From an uncultured Flavobacteriales bacterium (GTDB lineage Bacteria; Bacteroidota; Bacteroidia; Flavobacteriales; Crocinitomicaceae), in NCBI GenBank assembly GCA_946482515.1, contig CAMLRS010000002.1, forward strand, positions 1 through 64,000: a DNA stretch of 64,000 nucleotides, read 5' to 3'. A program made the position numbers and the translations under genes. Numbering within the stretch: position 1 is the stretch's first letter; each line of letters begins with the position of its first letter. Of this stretch, positions 16,346 through 25,760 are shown one piece after another. Below the pieces are notes generated by a model. It did not search any database, was not told the DNA's origin, and saw only the letters and a program-made list of their open reading frames with translations.

Positions 16346-16346
16346 A

Positions 16347-19300
16347 CTACTCCTCCTCTTTCTTCTCAATCACCACGGGACGATCTTCGAGCTGCGCGTC
16401 TTTTTTGATGGGCTCAGGATTTTCCGGCTCGCGGACAGGTGCATTCGGATTGGCGCCCGATTCGATGATGACTTCACCGGACGACTTACCTTTGCGCGGA
16501 ATTTTCTCGTTTACGCTCACTTCTTCACGGCGCTTGGTACGCTTGATGTGTTTCTCTTCGCGGAACCAGTCGAGGATGAACTGAAGGAGCTTAAAGTCAT
16601 TCAATGTGTTGAAATCTTCCTGGTAATGAAGACCGACACCCTGCGTGAACAAGCCCTGGGTGTTATCCTGGAGCACCGTGTTCTGGTTGGATTCGTTGAA
16701 GATGTTGATGCGGAACGTTCCGTCGTCGTTGATGAGGTATTCAAGACTCATATCACCGATCAAGCTGCTTTCCTGGCTTTGATTACCCGTTGAGTTGGCA
16801 ACACCGAAGGTCGTTCGCACCACAAATTTATCGTTCTGGCCAAAGGCTTTCTGTGCCGATAGCTCATAGCTTTCACTACCCAGCGCCGCACTGCTACCAT
16901 ACGCTACCTGGAGCTTCACATCTTCCGAAACGTTGCTCAGGAAGGAGTTGATCTGGTTGGTGATCACGTCGGCGAGACCACCACCGCTGGCAGATGCCGT
17001 TCCATTGAGCGGCACGAATTTTTTCAGGAGCAGAAGCGAGAAGAATTGTTTCTGCAGCTCGTCTTTGTTGCTGCGGATACTGCTCAGAACGGCTTTCTCG
17101 GCTTCCGTTGCTTTCGGCGCCTGGATGTCGAGCGTGATGAGCGGATCGTCGAGTGTTTGTGTGAGCTCGAGGATGCAATAGATTTCCTGGTTCGACGAGT
17201 TAGAACGCGATTCGATGTCCGTTACACCCACGTCGGCGAAGTTGGCCGTTACCTTGTTGTACGTACGCAGATCGAGGTTCGCATTGTATGGACTGCTGGT
17301 CCAGGTAATGCTTCCTCCTTCCTGGATGATAAAGTTCTGCTTCACCGGCCCCATTACGAAGTTGTAAACACCATCGCTTACCACGTAGGTTCCGGTCATG
17401 GCAATATCGCCCAGGTTATTCACCACAATGCCGATATCTCCCTGGCCGTGTACGGTAATTTCATCGCCGGTTTTATCGTTGAAAATCAGCTTCAGACGCG
17501 CGTCTTCGGTCACGTCGAAATTGAGGTTCAGCTCTACGCCTGAAAGGTCGATTTCTTCTTTAATGGCATCCTCTATCTGCTGTCCTTCCTTGACGAACTC
17601 CACTACGCCGTCTTCCGTGATCTCGGAATTGCCGTACATCGGAATATCGATCCAGGTACCTTCTTCGGTTTTCACATCCACAAGGATCTCCGTGATCTGC
17701 TCGGTAACGAAGATGTTGGCGGTTCCTGTTACATAAGCGCGGCCGTAATAGATCTCGCCTTCCTTGTACTTGGTATTCAACACCAGGAAGCGGTCTGTAC
17801 GGTCCTCGTCGATCATGAAGTCGAGGTTACAGTTCCAGTTGGTGTAGTCGGTGTGGTAGATATAACCGTCGAGCTTGGCGCGATTGCCTTCTTCGTCCAG
17901 AACAGGCATGTTGTTGATCACGAAGGCGTTTTCCTCGCCTCTGAAGTCGATCGGACCGTTGAGACGGAAAGTCGTTCCGAGCAGCTCGATCTTGGCACTG
18001 GCGTTTTCCAGTGTAAGACGTCCGTCGATGACAGGCGAAGCGGTTTTACCGGTTACTTTCACATGCCCTTTGAGGCTTCCGCCGATATTGCGCACCACCT
18101 GCGGGTCCATGAAGGCATTGGCAAAAGCCATGTCCATACCTTTGAAATCGAGGTCGAGATCGAGATTATTGTCGTCCTTGTAAGGATAGTAGCGGCCGGA
18201 GAAGTCGAAGGTTTCGTTTTTGAGGTATTTCAAATCCCCGCTCATCACCACGCATTCGTTTTCGGCATCCCAGTTTCCTTTGAAATGCACATCACCTATA
18301 GGCGACTTGCTGATCACCAGCTCTTCTGCTTCCAGCGAGCCGCTGATGCGGAAGTCGGTAAACGGCGTAGCAATACGGATATCACCGCTCACATTACCGG
18401 CAATGTCGAGGTCAGGATCGAGGATGGCGGAAAATTCCTGCATGTGCAGGTCGTTCACGTTGATCTGTAGCTCGTCTTCCGGCAATTCGGACAACACGCC
18501 GTTGATGGCAATAAACTGCACATCGCGTTCCAGTACGAGGTGATCCACCACGATGCGGTTATCTGCATAGGAGAACCGGGCTGTGTTCATGATATCCCAG
18601 GTCTGGTTCTTGATCGTGAAGAACGATGGCTTAAGCGTGAAATTGATGGTCGGTGAGCTGGTTATGACTTCGCCACCGATTCCCGGCTGGGTTTGGCGTT
18701 TGCCCACGAACTCGGTCGTCCATTCAAAATGGGCCGGATTCGGCATGCTGTCATTCCAGCTGGCCGTGGTATTGTACACATTGCCCGATCCGTTAATATC
18801 GATATCCAATGCGTTTACGTAGAGCGAGTCGTTGAACTCGAAGTAACGCGCATCGATCTCGGCTTTGGCCACGCCGTTCAGCATCGACTGGTTGAGCGTG
18901 AGCCCGCGGATCACGATGTCGTTGTACTGGATCTGGCCGGAAACGACATCCAGCGCCAGCTCGCTCCGCGGCGCGTTGTAATGCATATCAATCGTACTTC
19001 CGGAGGAAATCGATAAGGCCGGTGCAAAAAGCGCCAGGATTTGCTGCGGATTGCCGACCGTCATGCTGAGATCGAAGAAGTTGTTGTCGATCTTCCGTTT
19101 CGGGAACGGCATAGGTGAAAGATAGGCCGACAGATAAGGAACAAGCGCGTTGTTGAGCGATGGCGCAATGGTCGCCGGATCAATCTTTCCGTTGAGCTGG
19201 ATATTCGCTACATCACTGGTAACGGTCAGCACATCGGTTGCCGCACCGCGTTGAATATCGGCTGTGAGTCGCGGAATGGAAACGGTATTGCTGTCTTCCA

Positions 19301-21053
19301 TGTAAACCAACTCATCGAGCTCGAGGGTTCCGCTGTAATCCGACAAACCGGTTCCGCGCAGATCGGCGCTGAACTTGGTAACCAGCGTTGCTGAGTCGGC
19401 TTTCACAAAATTCAGTGCTACAAGGTCGGCTTTCGGAACATCGATGCTGAATTTCATTTCCTGCTGCTTGTTCAGGTCGAAATAACCATCGAAAGTCAGA
19501 TCGAGATTCGGGTCTTTGATCGTGATATCGGCGTCGAAGACATTGTTGATGAAGGAACCTTCTTTGACAGAAATGGCCGTATAGCTGTAATCGTTGAACA
19601 CGAACGAGCTGATTTCACCCGACAGCTCGTTGATACGGATCACGTCTTTTTGTCCCACGACGCCGTTGGCGAAGACCGAACCTGTGACTTTTCCCAGCAT
19701 CGGGTTGTCAATGAAGCGTCCCACGTTGAAGCTGTCGATGTAAACGTCGTAGTCGCTGTTTGCCGAGCGTTCGAACGCATAACCTCCCTCTTTGAGCGAG
19801 GTGAACATGAGTCCGTTGTCGAGGTGAACGGTTCCGAGATCCGTACGGATCTGACGACTGGCCAGTACAAACTGCGACCAGTAGCCTACCAGCGATGTTT
19901 TCCGCAATTCGGCATAGCCCAGGCGTTCGATCATCGGCTCGAGCTGAATGAAATGCTGAGCGGCCCTGTCAGGCAAACGAAGCGCCTGCAGATCTTCGAG
20001 GTCGATGTAGGCGTATTCGATATTTTCCTGCAGGAAAGATTCTTCCGGCGAGCGGAAATCCGGCAGTAGCAATGTTCCGCGGAAAACCGTTCGTTCTCCT
20101 GTCCGGAGGTCGATGTCCGAGATTTTCAGGTCCTTGACTTTATGCGTCAGCGTGGCGCTAATGGCTACTTTTTGGCGCATTCCCTTCAGAGCGGGCGCAA
20201 AAAGCGAAACATCGTAGAGATTCACAACCCCGGAATCGATGCGGCCGTCGAAAGTTACACTGTCTTCAAACGAGCGAACGCCAGTCAGCTTTTCGGTTTT
20301 CAGGTGGAATTTCTTGGCAAACAGCCGCGAATGGAAGGTGTTGATCTTTAAATCGTCCAGCAAAATCCCTTCATCACCTATCCGGGCAGAAGCCTGCAAT
20401 CGTTTGAGAATCAATCCGCATTTTTCCTTCGCGCTGAGATGTTCGACCCTGAACGCGTAGCTTTTCCCGATAATGGTAATGTCTTTGGCATGCAGCTCTA
20501 CTTCGCGCAGGTTGAGGTGATCGTAGTCCATCCCGAAATCGTTGTAGGATTTGCGGTAATCGTCGTATGTGAGGTGCACGTTCTCTATATCCAGCGAGCG
20601 GATGAGCAGATTGGTCTGTTTTTTCTTCTTGGATTTCGACTTGGAATCGAAGTAATCGGTGATAAAGAAGTAGTTGTAATCGCCGCTGATCGAATCGCGG
20701 TTGATCCCTACCCGGCCGTTCTGCAAGGTGATGTTTTTCAGCACGATGCGATCGGCGTTGAGGTTGAGCAGGGACAGCTGTACTTTGATGGTACCGAGCG
20801 AAGCCAGCGTATCGCCTTTCGGATCGCGCACAAACACATCGTCGAGCGCCACGCGGTCAAAGAAATAAATGTCGACCTTCCCGATCCGGAACTCAGCGTC
20901 CATCTCGCTGGAAAGGTAATCGGTGGCCAGTCTTCCGATGTAGGTTTGAACGGCGCTGAAGCGAATGGCAAATGCAGCAAAAATGACCAGAATAAGGACC
21001 CACTCCAGGATCCCGCCAGTGATTCTGCCAAGTATTTTGAGTAATTTTGCCAT
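16347..21053 (-). CDS. tamB: TamB-like translocation/assembly module protein
   Basis: 1568 residues, in the size range of Bacteroidota TamB homologs. N-terminal membrane anchor about 11-32, then a very long periplasmic beta-taco-like region of repeating amphipathic strands, and a C-terminal TamB/DUF490 domain (about 1050-1480, with 'GVYNFVMGPVKQNF', 'DLRTYNKV', 'LDIQAPKATEAEKA'). TamB-family proteins bridge inner and outer membranes and act in outer-membrane protein or phospholipid transport. The last 60 residues are Lys/Glu/Pro-rich and probably disordered. It starts only 25 bp from the divergent tsaD start. TamA is not in the window. Confidence 0.9.
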   Translation of the reverse strand: MAKLLKILGRITGGILEWVLILVIFAAFAIRFSAVQTYIGRLATDYLSSEMDAEFRIGKVDIYFFDRVALDDVFVRDPKGDTLASLGTIKVQLSLLNLNADRIVLKNITLQNGRVGINRDSISGDYNYFFITDYFDSKSKSKKKKQTNLLIRSLDIENVHLTYDDYRKSYNDFGMDYDHLNLREVELHAKDITIIGKSYAFRVEHLSAKEKCGLILKRLQASARIGDEGILLDDLKINTFHSRLFAKKFHLKTEKLTGVRSFEDSVTFDGRIDSGVVNLYDVSLFAPALKGMRQKVAISATLTHKVKDLKISDIDLRTGERTVFRGTLLLPDFRSPEESFLQENIEYAYIDLEDLQALRLPDRAAQHFIQLEPMIERLGYAELRKTSLVGYWSQFVLASRQIRTDLGTVHLDNGLMFTSLKEGGYAFERSANSDYDVYIDSFNVGRFIDNPMLGKVTGSVFANGVVGQKDVIRINELSGEISSFVFNDYSYTAISVKEGSFINNVFDADITIKDPNLDLTFDGYFDLNKQQEMKFSIDVPKADLVALNFVKADSATLVTKFSADLRGTGLSDYSGTLELDELVYMEDSNTVSIPRLTADIQRGAATDVLTVTSDVANIQLNGKIDPATIAPSLNNALVPYLSAYLSPMPFPKRKIDNNFFDLSMTVGNPQQILALFAPALSISSGSTIDMHYNAPRSELALDVVSGQIQYNDIVIRGLTLNQSMLNGVAKAEIDARYFEFNDSLYVNALDIDINGSGNVYNTTASWNDSMPNPAHFEWTTEFVGKRQTQPGIGGEVITSSPTINFTLKPSFFTIKNQTWDIMNTARFSYADNRIVVDHLVLERDVQFIAINGVLSELPEDELQINVNDLHMQEFSAILDPDLDIAGNVSGDIRIATPFTDFRISGSLEAEELVISKSPIGDVHFKGNWDAENECVVMSGDLKYLKNETFDFSGRYYPYKDDNNLDLDLDFKGMDMAFANAFMDPQVVRNIGGSLKGHVKVTGKTASPVIDGRLTLENASAKIELLGTTFRLNGPIDFRGEENAFVINNMPVLDEEGNRAKLDGYIYHTDYTNWNCNLDFMIDEDRTDRFLVLNTKYKEGEIYYGRAYVTGTANIFVTEQITEILVDVKTEEGTWIDIPMYGNSEITEDGVVEFVKEGQQIEDAIKEEIDLSGVELNLNFDVTEDARLKLIFNDKTGDEITVHGQGDIGIVVNNLGDIAMTGTYVVSDGVYNFVMGPVKQNFIIQEGGSITWTSSPYNANLDLRTYNKVTANFADVGVTDIESRSNSSNQEIYCILELTQTLDDPLITLDIQAPKATEAEKAVLSSIRSNKDELQKQFFSLLLLKKFVPLNGTASASGGGLADVITNQINSFLSNVSEDVKLQVAYGSSAALGSESYELSAQKAFGQNDKFVVRTTFGVANSTGNQSQESSLIGDMSLEYLINDDGTFRINIFNESNQNTVLQDNTQGLFTQGVGLHYQEDFNTLNDFKLLQFILDWFREEKHIKRTKRREEVSVNEKIPRKGKSSGEVIIESGANPNAPVREPENPEPIKKDAQLEDRPVVIEKKEEE

Positions 21054-21071
21054 TCTACAAGTACAAACTTA
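21042..21071. promoter_or_regulatory. Overlapping divergent promoters of tamB and tsaD
   Basis: Start codons are at 21053 (minus) and 21079 (plus), leaving 25 bp. A TAATTTTG box on the plus strand at 21042-21049 lies inside the tamB coding start and suits tsaD. A TAAGTTTG box on the minus strand (21071-21064) suits tamB and would leave a leader of only a few bases. Both fit TAnnTTTG. I find no convincing -33 partner for either. Confidence 0.45.
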
Positions 21072-21078
21072 AACAAAG

Positions 21079-22110
21079 TTGGGCCAAAAACCGATCGTTA
21101 TACTGGCAATCGAGTCTTCGTGCGATGATACTTCCGCTGCGGTAATCAAAAATGACGCCATTCTTTCGAACGTCACGGCCGGGCAGGAAGTCCATAAAAG
21201 CTACGGTGGCGTTGTTCCCGAGCTTGCTTCGCGGGCCCATCAGCAGCACATCATTCCCGTCGTCGATAAAGCGTTAAAAGATGCTAAAGTAGTTCCATCG
21301 GAGCTTGACGCCGTGGCGTTTACACGCGGTCCTGGACTCATGGGCTCGCTGGTTGTCGGCACTTCATTCGCCAAAGCGTTCGCCCTGGCCCTGAACATTC
21401 CGCTGCTCGATGTAAACCACATGCACGGCCATATCCTGGCGCACTTCATCAACGAAGGACAGGAAATGCCGCGTTTTCCGTTCATTTGCCTTACGGTTTC
21501 AGGCGGACATACGCAGCTTGTCCTGGTGCGCGATTACCTCGATATGGAAGTGATCGGCACGACCATCGACGACGCGGCCGGCGAAGCCTTCGACAAAACA
21601 GCCAAACTGCTGGGGCTGCCTTATCCGGGCGGGCCGTTGATCGATCGTTATGCACAGGAAGGCGACCCGAAGAAATTCACTTTTTCCAAGCCACAGATTG
21701 CCGGCTACGATTTCAGCTTCAGCGGCCTGAAAACAGCAGTTCTGTATTTCCTCCAAAAAGCGGAAAAGGAAGAACCGAAGTTCCGCGAGCTGCACCGCAA
21801 CGACATTTGTGCCTCCGTTCAGCATACCATCCTGGAAATCCTGTTCAAAAAGCTCGTTAAGGCGGCGAAGGACCACCAGATTACCGATATTGCCATCGCC
21901 GGTGGCGTTTCCGCCAATTCAGGTTTGCGCAAACGCTTGCAGGAAGAAGGACAACAACGCGGCTGGCGGGTGTTTATCCCGAAATTCGAATACTGTACCG
22001 ATAACGCAGCCATGATCGCTATCTCCGGTAAATGCCTGTACGAAAAAGGGCAATTTGCCGATCAAAGCATCAGTGCGATGGCCCGTTTACCTTTTAACCG
22101 GGCGCTATGA
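21079..22110 (+). CDS. tsaD: tRNA N6-adenosine threonylcarbamoyltransferase, TTG start
   Basis: Transfers the threonylcarbamoyl group to A37 of ANN-decoding tRNAs (t6A), with TsaB and TsaE. 343 residues, Kae1/Gcp fold: 'ILAIESSCDDTSAA' at the N terminus, the metal-binding 'NHMHGH' His pair, 'FICLTVSGGHTQL', 'GEAFDKTAKLLGL' and 'GGVSANSGLR'. No ATG precedes the conserved N terminus. TTG 21079 is the only start possible, because an in-frame TAA lies at 21070-21072. Its stop overlaps the ATG of the RNA methyltransferase gene by four bases, coupling two RNA-modification genes. Confidence 0.95.
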   Translation: MGQKPIVILAIESSCDDTSAAVIKNDAILSNVTAGQEVHKSYGGVVPELASRAHQQHIIPVVDKALKDAKVVPSELDAVAFTRGPGLMGSLVVGTSFAKAFALALNIPLLDVNHMHGHILAHFINEGQEMPRFPFICLTVSGGHTQLVLVRDYLDMEVIGTTIDDAAGEAFDKTAKLLGLPYPGGPLIDRYAQEGDPKKFTFSKPQIAGYDFSFSGLKTAVLYFLQKAEKEEPKFRELHRNDICASVQHTILEILFKKLVKAAKDHQITDIAIAGGVSANSGLRKRLQEEGQQRGWRVFIPKFEYCTDNAAMIAISGKCLYEKGQFADQSISAMARLPFNRAL

Positions 22111-23438
22111 GTCACGCATTACCGGCCGATTTTACCGCACGTGTGCTCCAGGATCCGTTTCTCGGGCAATCTTTGCTCGACGCGCTGGAAACGACCAGTC
22201 CTACTTCCGTTCGAATGAACCCATGGAAAACACGCGCCGATCTGCCGATCAAAAGTGCTATTCCGTGGTCCAGAAATGGCTTCCTGCTTTCGGAACGCCC
22301 GAAATTCACGCTCGATCCGCTGTTCCATGCCGGTTGTTATTACCCGCAGGAAGCCGGCTCGCAATTACTCGATGCTGTTTTACAGCAATTAGCGTTGCCC
22401 GAAGAAGCCGTTGTGCTCGACCTCTGTGCGGCACCGGGCGGAAAAAGCACGCTCATCGCCAGTCACCTCGACGGAAAAGGCCTGCTGGTCAGTAACGAAG
22501 TAATCGGCTCGCGGGCAAAAATCCTGAAAGAAAACCTCATCAAATGGGGCGCTGTCAATACATTGGTCACGAATAACGATCCCGCCGATTTTGATCGCCT
22601 GCCGGGTGTTTTCGATTGCATCGTTGTTGATGCGCCGTGTTCAGGCGAAGGCATGTTCCGCAAAGATCCTGCGGCCCGTTCGGAATGGTCGGAAGGAAAT
22701 GTGGAATTGTGCGCAGGCCGCCAGAAACGCATCGTGATGGACGTTTGGCCGGCGTTGAAAACAGGTGGTTTTCTCATCTACTCGACCTGCACGTTCAATA
22801 CACAGGAAAACGAAGAAAACACGGCCTGGTTTTTACAGCAGCTGGATGCCGAGCTGGTAACCATTGCCTTGCCCGATGCGAGAAAAGACCGCAATACAAC
22901 CGGCTGGTACGCGCTGCCTTCGGAAATCGATACGGAAGGTTTTTACATCACCGTGCTGCGCAAAACCGACGAAGCTGCTTCGCGCAAAAAAGGCAAAGAG
23001 AAGGTCACGCTGCATCCATTCAAAGACCTTGCTTTACTGAACGGACTTGTTCAAACCGAAAGATTTTCCTTCCTGCAATGGACCGATTTTGTGTTCGCCG
23101 TTCCTACAGCTTTCACCTCGCTGATCCATACCATTCACCAGCAAATGCGCGTCATAAAGCTGGGAACAGAGCTCGGTCAGCCAACCCGGAAAGGACTGAT
23201 TCCCCACGAAGCACTGGCATTGAGTCCGTTTGTGCGCAGCGAAGCCATTCCTGTTATTGATCTGACAGCCGAACAGGCGCTTTCCTACCTGCGCGGCGAT
23301 ACGTTTCCGCTTCCCGGAAAACAGGGCTTGCAGTTGGTAGCTTTTGCCGGCGAACCGCTGGGCTGGATCAAACACCTGGGCAACCGGTTCAACAATCTCT
23401 ATCCGAAGGAATGGCGCATCCGCATGCGGATTGATTAA
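22107..23438 (+). CDS. rRNA (cytosine-C5-)-methyltransferase, NOL1/NOP2/Sun (RsmF-like)
   Basis: 443 residues. SAM-dependent m5C methyltransferase core with 'VLDLCAAPGGKSTLIASHL' (SAM site), 'FDCIVVDAPCSGEGMFRKD' (motif IV Cys) and 'LIYSTCTFNTQENE' (motif VI catalytic Cys). 'SGEGMFRKD' and a C-terminal extension of about 130 residues (RsmF_B and PUA-like region) favour RsmF, which modifies 16S rRNA C1407 in E. coli, over RsmB. Substrate in this organism is inferred. Coupled to tsaD by ATGA overlap at 22107-22110. A MITE-like repeat follows the stop. Confidence 0.9.
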   Translation: MSHALPADFTARVLQDPFLGQSLLDALETTSPTSVRMNPWKTRADLPIKSAIPWSRNGFLLSERPKFTLDPLFHAGCYYPQEAGSQLLDAVLQQLALPEEAVVLDLCAAPGGKSTLIASHLDGKGLLVSNEVIGSRAKILKENLIKWGAVNTLVTNNDPADFDRLPGVFDCIVVDAPCSGEGMFRKDPAARSEWSEGNVELCAGRQKRIVMDVWPALKTGGFLIYSTCTFNTQENEENTAWFLQQLDAELVTIALPDARKDRNTTGWYALPSEIDTEGFYITVLRKTDEAASRKKGKEKVTLHPFKDLALLNGLVQTERFSFLQWTDFVFAVPTAFTSLIHTIHQQMRVIKLGTELGQPTRKGLIPHEALALSPFVRSEAIPVIDLTAEQALSYLRGDTFPLPGKQGLQLVAFAGEPLGWIKHLGNRFNNLYPKEWRIRMRID

Positions 23439-23479
23439 ACGTTCTACATAATCATTGACTGACAAGACGCTCCAGGTGT

Positions 23480-23633
23480 GTTTCTTTCCCCACGAATACA
23501 CGAATAATGAGCAACTCATAATGAAAACGAATACCCACTGTCCCGACTAGTCGGGACTATTCGTATACCATTCTCAGGGTATGCAACGTACTGATTCATA
23601 TGAAATTCGTGCATTCGTGGGAAAGAGAAAAAC
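23480..23633. repeat. MITE-like element with terminal inverted repeats and core palindrome (copy 2)
   Basis: Best-preserved copy. Left end 23480-23505 and right end 23605-23633 are inverted repeats of about 26 bp (TTTC-TTTCCC-CACGAATACACGAAT type against ATTCGTGCATTCGTGGGAA). The centre holds a perfect 18-bp palindrome at 23540-23557 (half GTCCCGACT). About 154 bp, no coding capacity. It lies between the RsmF-like gene and the glycosyltransferase gene and would extend the latter's frame upstream by 31 spurious codons. Confidence 0.75.
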
Positions 23634-23673
23634 TATTCCTTCGCAACGCGAACTTTTTATAGCTTTACCGGTC

Positions 23674-25164
23674 ATGCAGCAGCTCACAGCGCTTCTTTCC
23701 TATTTGCCTGAAACGAGCAAGATTTTCCTGACTTGTTCGGTAATCGTGCTATTGCTTTCGCTGGTATTCCTGTTTCGTTTTCCGAACAACCGCTGGAATT
23801 ACCTGGGATTGTTTGCAGCTGTCGCGCTGGCCGGATTCGGTTTTGCATACATCGATCCGTTCCTGCATCCGTGGGATGAGCAATTTCACGCATTAGTAGC
23901 CAAAAATATGCTGGATCATCCCTTCCACCCTACGCTGATGGAAGGCTCGCGCACCGATTTCGATTATACGATGTGGATCGACAACAACACGTGGCTGCAC
24001 AAACAACCGCTGTTCCTGTGGCAAATTGCTTTGTCGCTGAAGCTGTTTGGCAGCAACCTCATCGCCCTGCGATTGCCGAGTATCCTGATGCACGCCGCCA
24101 CGGCCTGTCTCATTTTTTCGATGGGCAAGCGCTACGTGAATCATTTTTTTGCCGTGCTGGCCGCCGTGCTGTACGGATTTTCGGGCTTTGTGCTCGATTT
24201 CGTATCCGGCGTGCAGGGCATGGATCACAACGATATTGCTTTCACGTTTTACGTAACGGCTTCCTTTTGGAGCTGGCTGAAATATACCGAAACCAGGCAG
24301 CTTAAATGGGCCGTGATCACCGGGCTTTTTGCGGGTGGCGCGGTGTTGTGCAAATGGCTCGTGGGACTGATCGTTTTCGCAGGCTGGGGATTGGTTTTGC
24401 TGGTCATCGATCGCAGCCGGAAGGAATGGAAGGCGTTTTTCTACGCGCTGGTCACAACCATTGTGGTCGTTGCTCCATGGCAGCTTTATTGCCTGGCGGT
24501 TTTCCCGGTAGAATACAAACACGAAATGGCTTATAATTCGCTCCACTATTTCCATTCGGTGGAGCAGCATGGCGGTCCGTGGAGCTTCTATTTCGAAGGC
24601 ATGAAAAAGCTCTATGGCGCGGGCGAAGTGCTGCGATTTTTCGTGTTGATCGGCTTGCTGATCGCGTTCATCAAAGGCTTCCGGAAACGTAACCCGGCAT
24701 TCCTGTTTGCGGCCAGCATATTCCTGGGCATTTACCTGTTTTTCATGGGAGCGGCTACCAAGCTCGAAGGCTACGTGCTGATCGTTGCACCGCTGGGCTT
24801 CATCTTATTCGTTCTGCCGTTCCAGGAGCTTTTTGCATGGATCGGCCAGAAAACGCGCTCCCGCCTGCCGTGGCTGGTGTTGCCGATCTTGCTTACAGCC
24901 ATTTTGTTCGTTCACATGAATCCGAAAGGCGTCATCGACCGGCACAATTTCAAAACACCGGAAACCGTGCAGGCCTGGCGAAACGATCTCACAAAAGGCG
25001 AACGGGAAATTCATTCCCTGCGCGGACCGTATCGCTATATCCTGGTGAAAAATGCTTCCGGAGCGGTTGCCCCGGCCCTGCGCTTTATGACCGGCAAGGA
25101 GATCTATATGTGGAAACCTTCACTGGAACAGGAAGGCGTGGTCGTGATCGACCTTCAAAACTGA
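23674..25164 (+). CDS. Glycosyltransferase family 39-like membrane protein (ArnT/PMT type)
   Basis: 496 residues from ATG 23674 ('MQQLTALLSYLPETSKIF'). The frame opens at 23581 but those codons derive from the preceding repeat. About 10-12 membrane helices. The first periplasmic loop contains 'DPFLHPWDEQFHALVAKNM', where the acidic pair WDE sits in the place of the catalytic Asp/Glu of lipid-linked sugar transferases, and 'KQPLFLWQIALSLKLFG' is the usual following helix. Such enzymes use polyprenyl-phosphate sugars to modify lipids or proteins. Acceptor unknown. Convergent with the CHAP-like gene, one base between stops. Confidence 0.85.
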   Translation: MQQLTALLSYLPETSKIFLTCSVIVLLLSLVFLFRFPNNRWNYLGLFAAVALAGFGFAYIDPFLHPWDEQFHALVAKNMLDHPFHPTLMEGSRTDFDYTMWIDNNTWLHKQPLFLWQIALSLKLFGSNLIALRLPSILMHAATACLIFSMGKRYVNHFFAVLAAVLYGFSGFVLDFVSGVQGMDHNDIAFTFYVTASFWSWLKYTETRQLKWAVITGLFAGGAVLCKWLVGLIVFAGWGLVLLVIDRSRKEWKAFFYALVTTIVVVAPWQLYCLAVFPVEYKHEMAYNSLHYFHSVEQHGGPWSFYFEGMKKLYGAGEVLRFFVLIGLLIAFIKGFRKRNPAFLFAASIFLGIYLFFMGAATKLEGYVLIVAPLGFILFVLPFQELFAWIGQKTRSRLPWLVLPILLTAILFVHMNPKGVIDRHNFKTPETVQAWRNDLTKGEREIHSLRGPYRYILVKNASGAVAPALRFMTGKEIYMWKPSLEQEGVVVIDLQN

Positions 25165-25165
25165 T

Positions 25166-25660
25166 TCAGCTGATTTTGGCAACCGGACGGTAAACGATCA
25201 CCGAGCCTGTTTTAACAGTAGACAGATCCAATTTGGTAACGCCCATTACCCGACCGAACTGACCGGTGTTCTGATGCATCATGTCCACCTTTCCGGGACC
25301 TGTTACCTGGTACACGATGGCCGTATGATGCGGGAATTTTTCCCGGTAACCACCTTTATCGGTTCGCACTTCCACCACCACATTTTCGAATTGAATGATA
25401 TCGCCGGGCTGCAAACATTCCGTGTTGACATTCACGACGCGTCCATAAACGTAGAGTCCGTCCCAATGAGCACCGATTTCATCCAGCGCCAGTGCGGCCG
25501 CATCCCAGCATTCACCACGGTCTATCGTTTTGCCGAGCCACGGTTTCAGGATTTGTATAACCCGTGCGTTCAATTCCGGAATTTCTGAGCATGGAGCAGG
25601 GTATTGCGCCCGGGCAGGCATTGCCAACGCAAGAAATAAAAGAGAAAAGAAAAGTTTCAT
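25166..25660 (-). CDS. Secreted CHAP/papain-like protein
   Basis: 164 residues with a signal peptide (1-19, ends ARAQ). The candidate catalytic triad has the order of NlpC/P60 and CHAP peptidases: Cys51 in 'DRGECWDAAALAL', His in 'FPHHTAIVY' (111 or 112) and a polar residue around 'MHQNTGQ' (129-131). 'GDIIQFENVVVEV' between them is the typical CHAP beta-hairpin. A role in cutting peptidoglycan peptides is possible but no cell-wall-binding domain is present. The stop codon is one base from the glycosyltransferase stop on the other strand, so the 3' ends are back to back with no room for separate terminators. Confidence 0.65.
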   Translation of the reverse strand: MKLFFSLLFLALAMPARAQYPAPCSEIPELNARVIQILKPWLGKTIDRGECWDAAALALDEIGAHWDGLYVYGRVVNVNTECLQPGDIIQFENVVVEVRTDKGGYREKFPHHTAIVYQVTGPGKVDMMHQNTGQFGRVMGVTKLDLSTVKTGSVIVYRPVAKIS

Positions 25661-25760
25661 ACCAGGGTAAATGCGTTCCCGATAAATCGTTACAACCGGA
25701 AGTGCCTTTTTTTCAGGGTTTTTCAGATCAAAAAATGGCCATTAGAAATAACGCATTGTT

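Noticed and set aside
23581..23673. Upstream extension of the glycosyltransferase by 31 codons
   Set aside because: It is encoded by the repeat end; the ATG at 23674 begins a typical N terminus.
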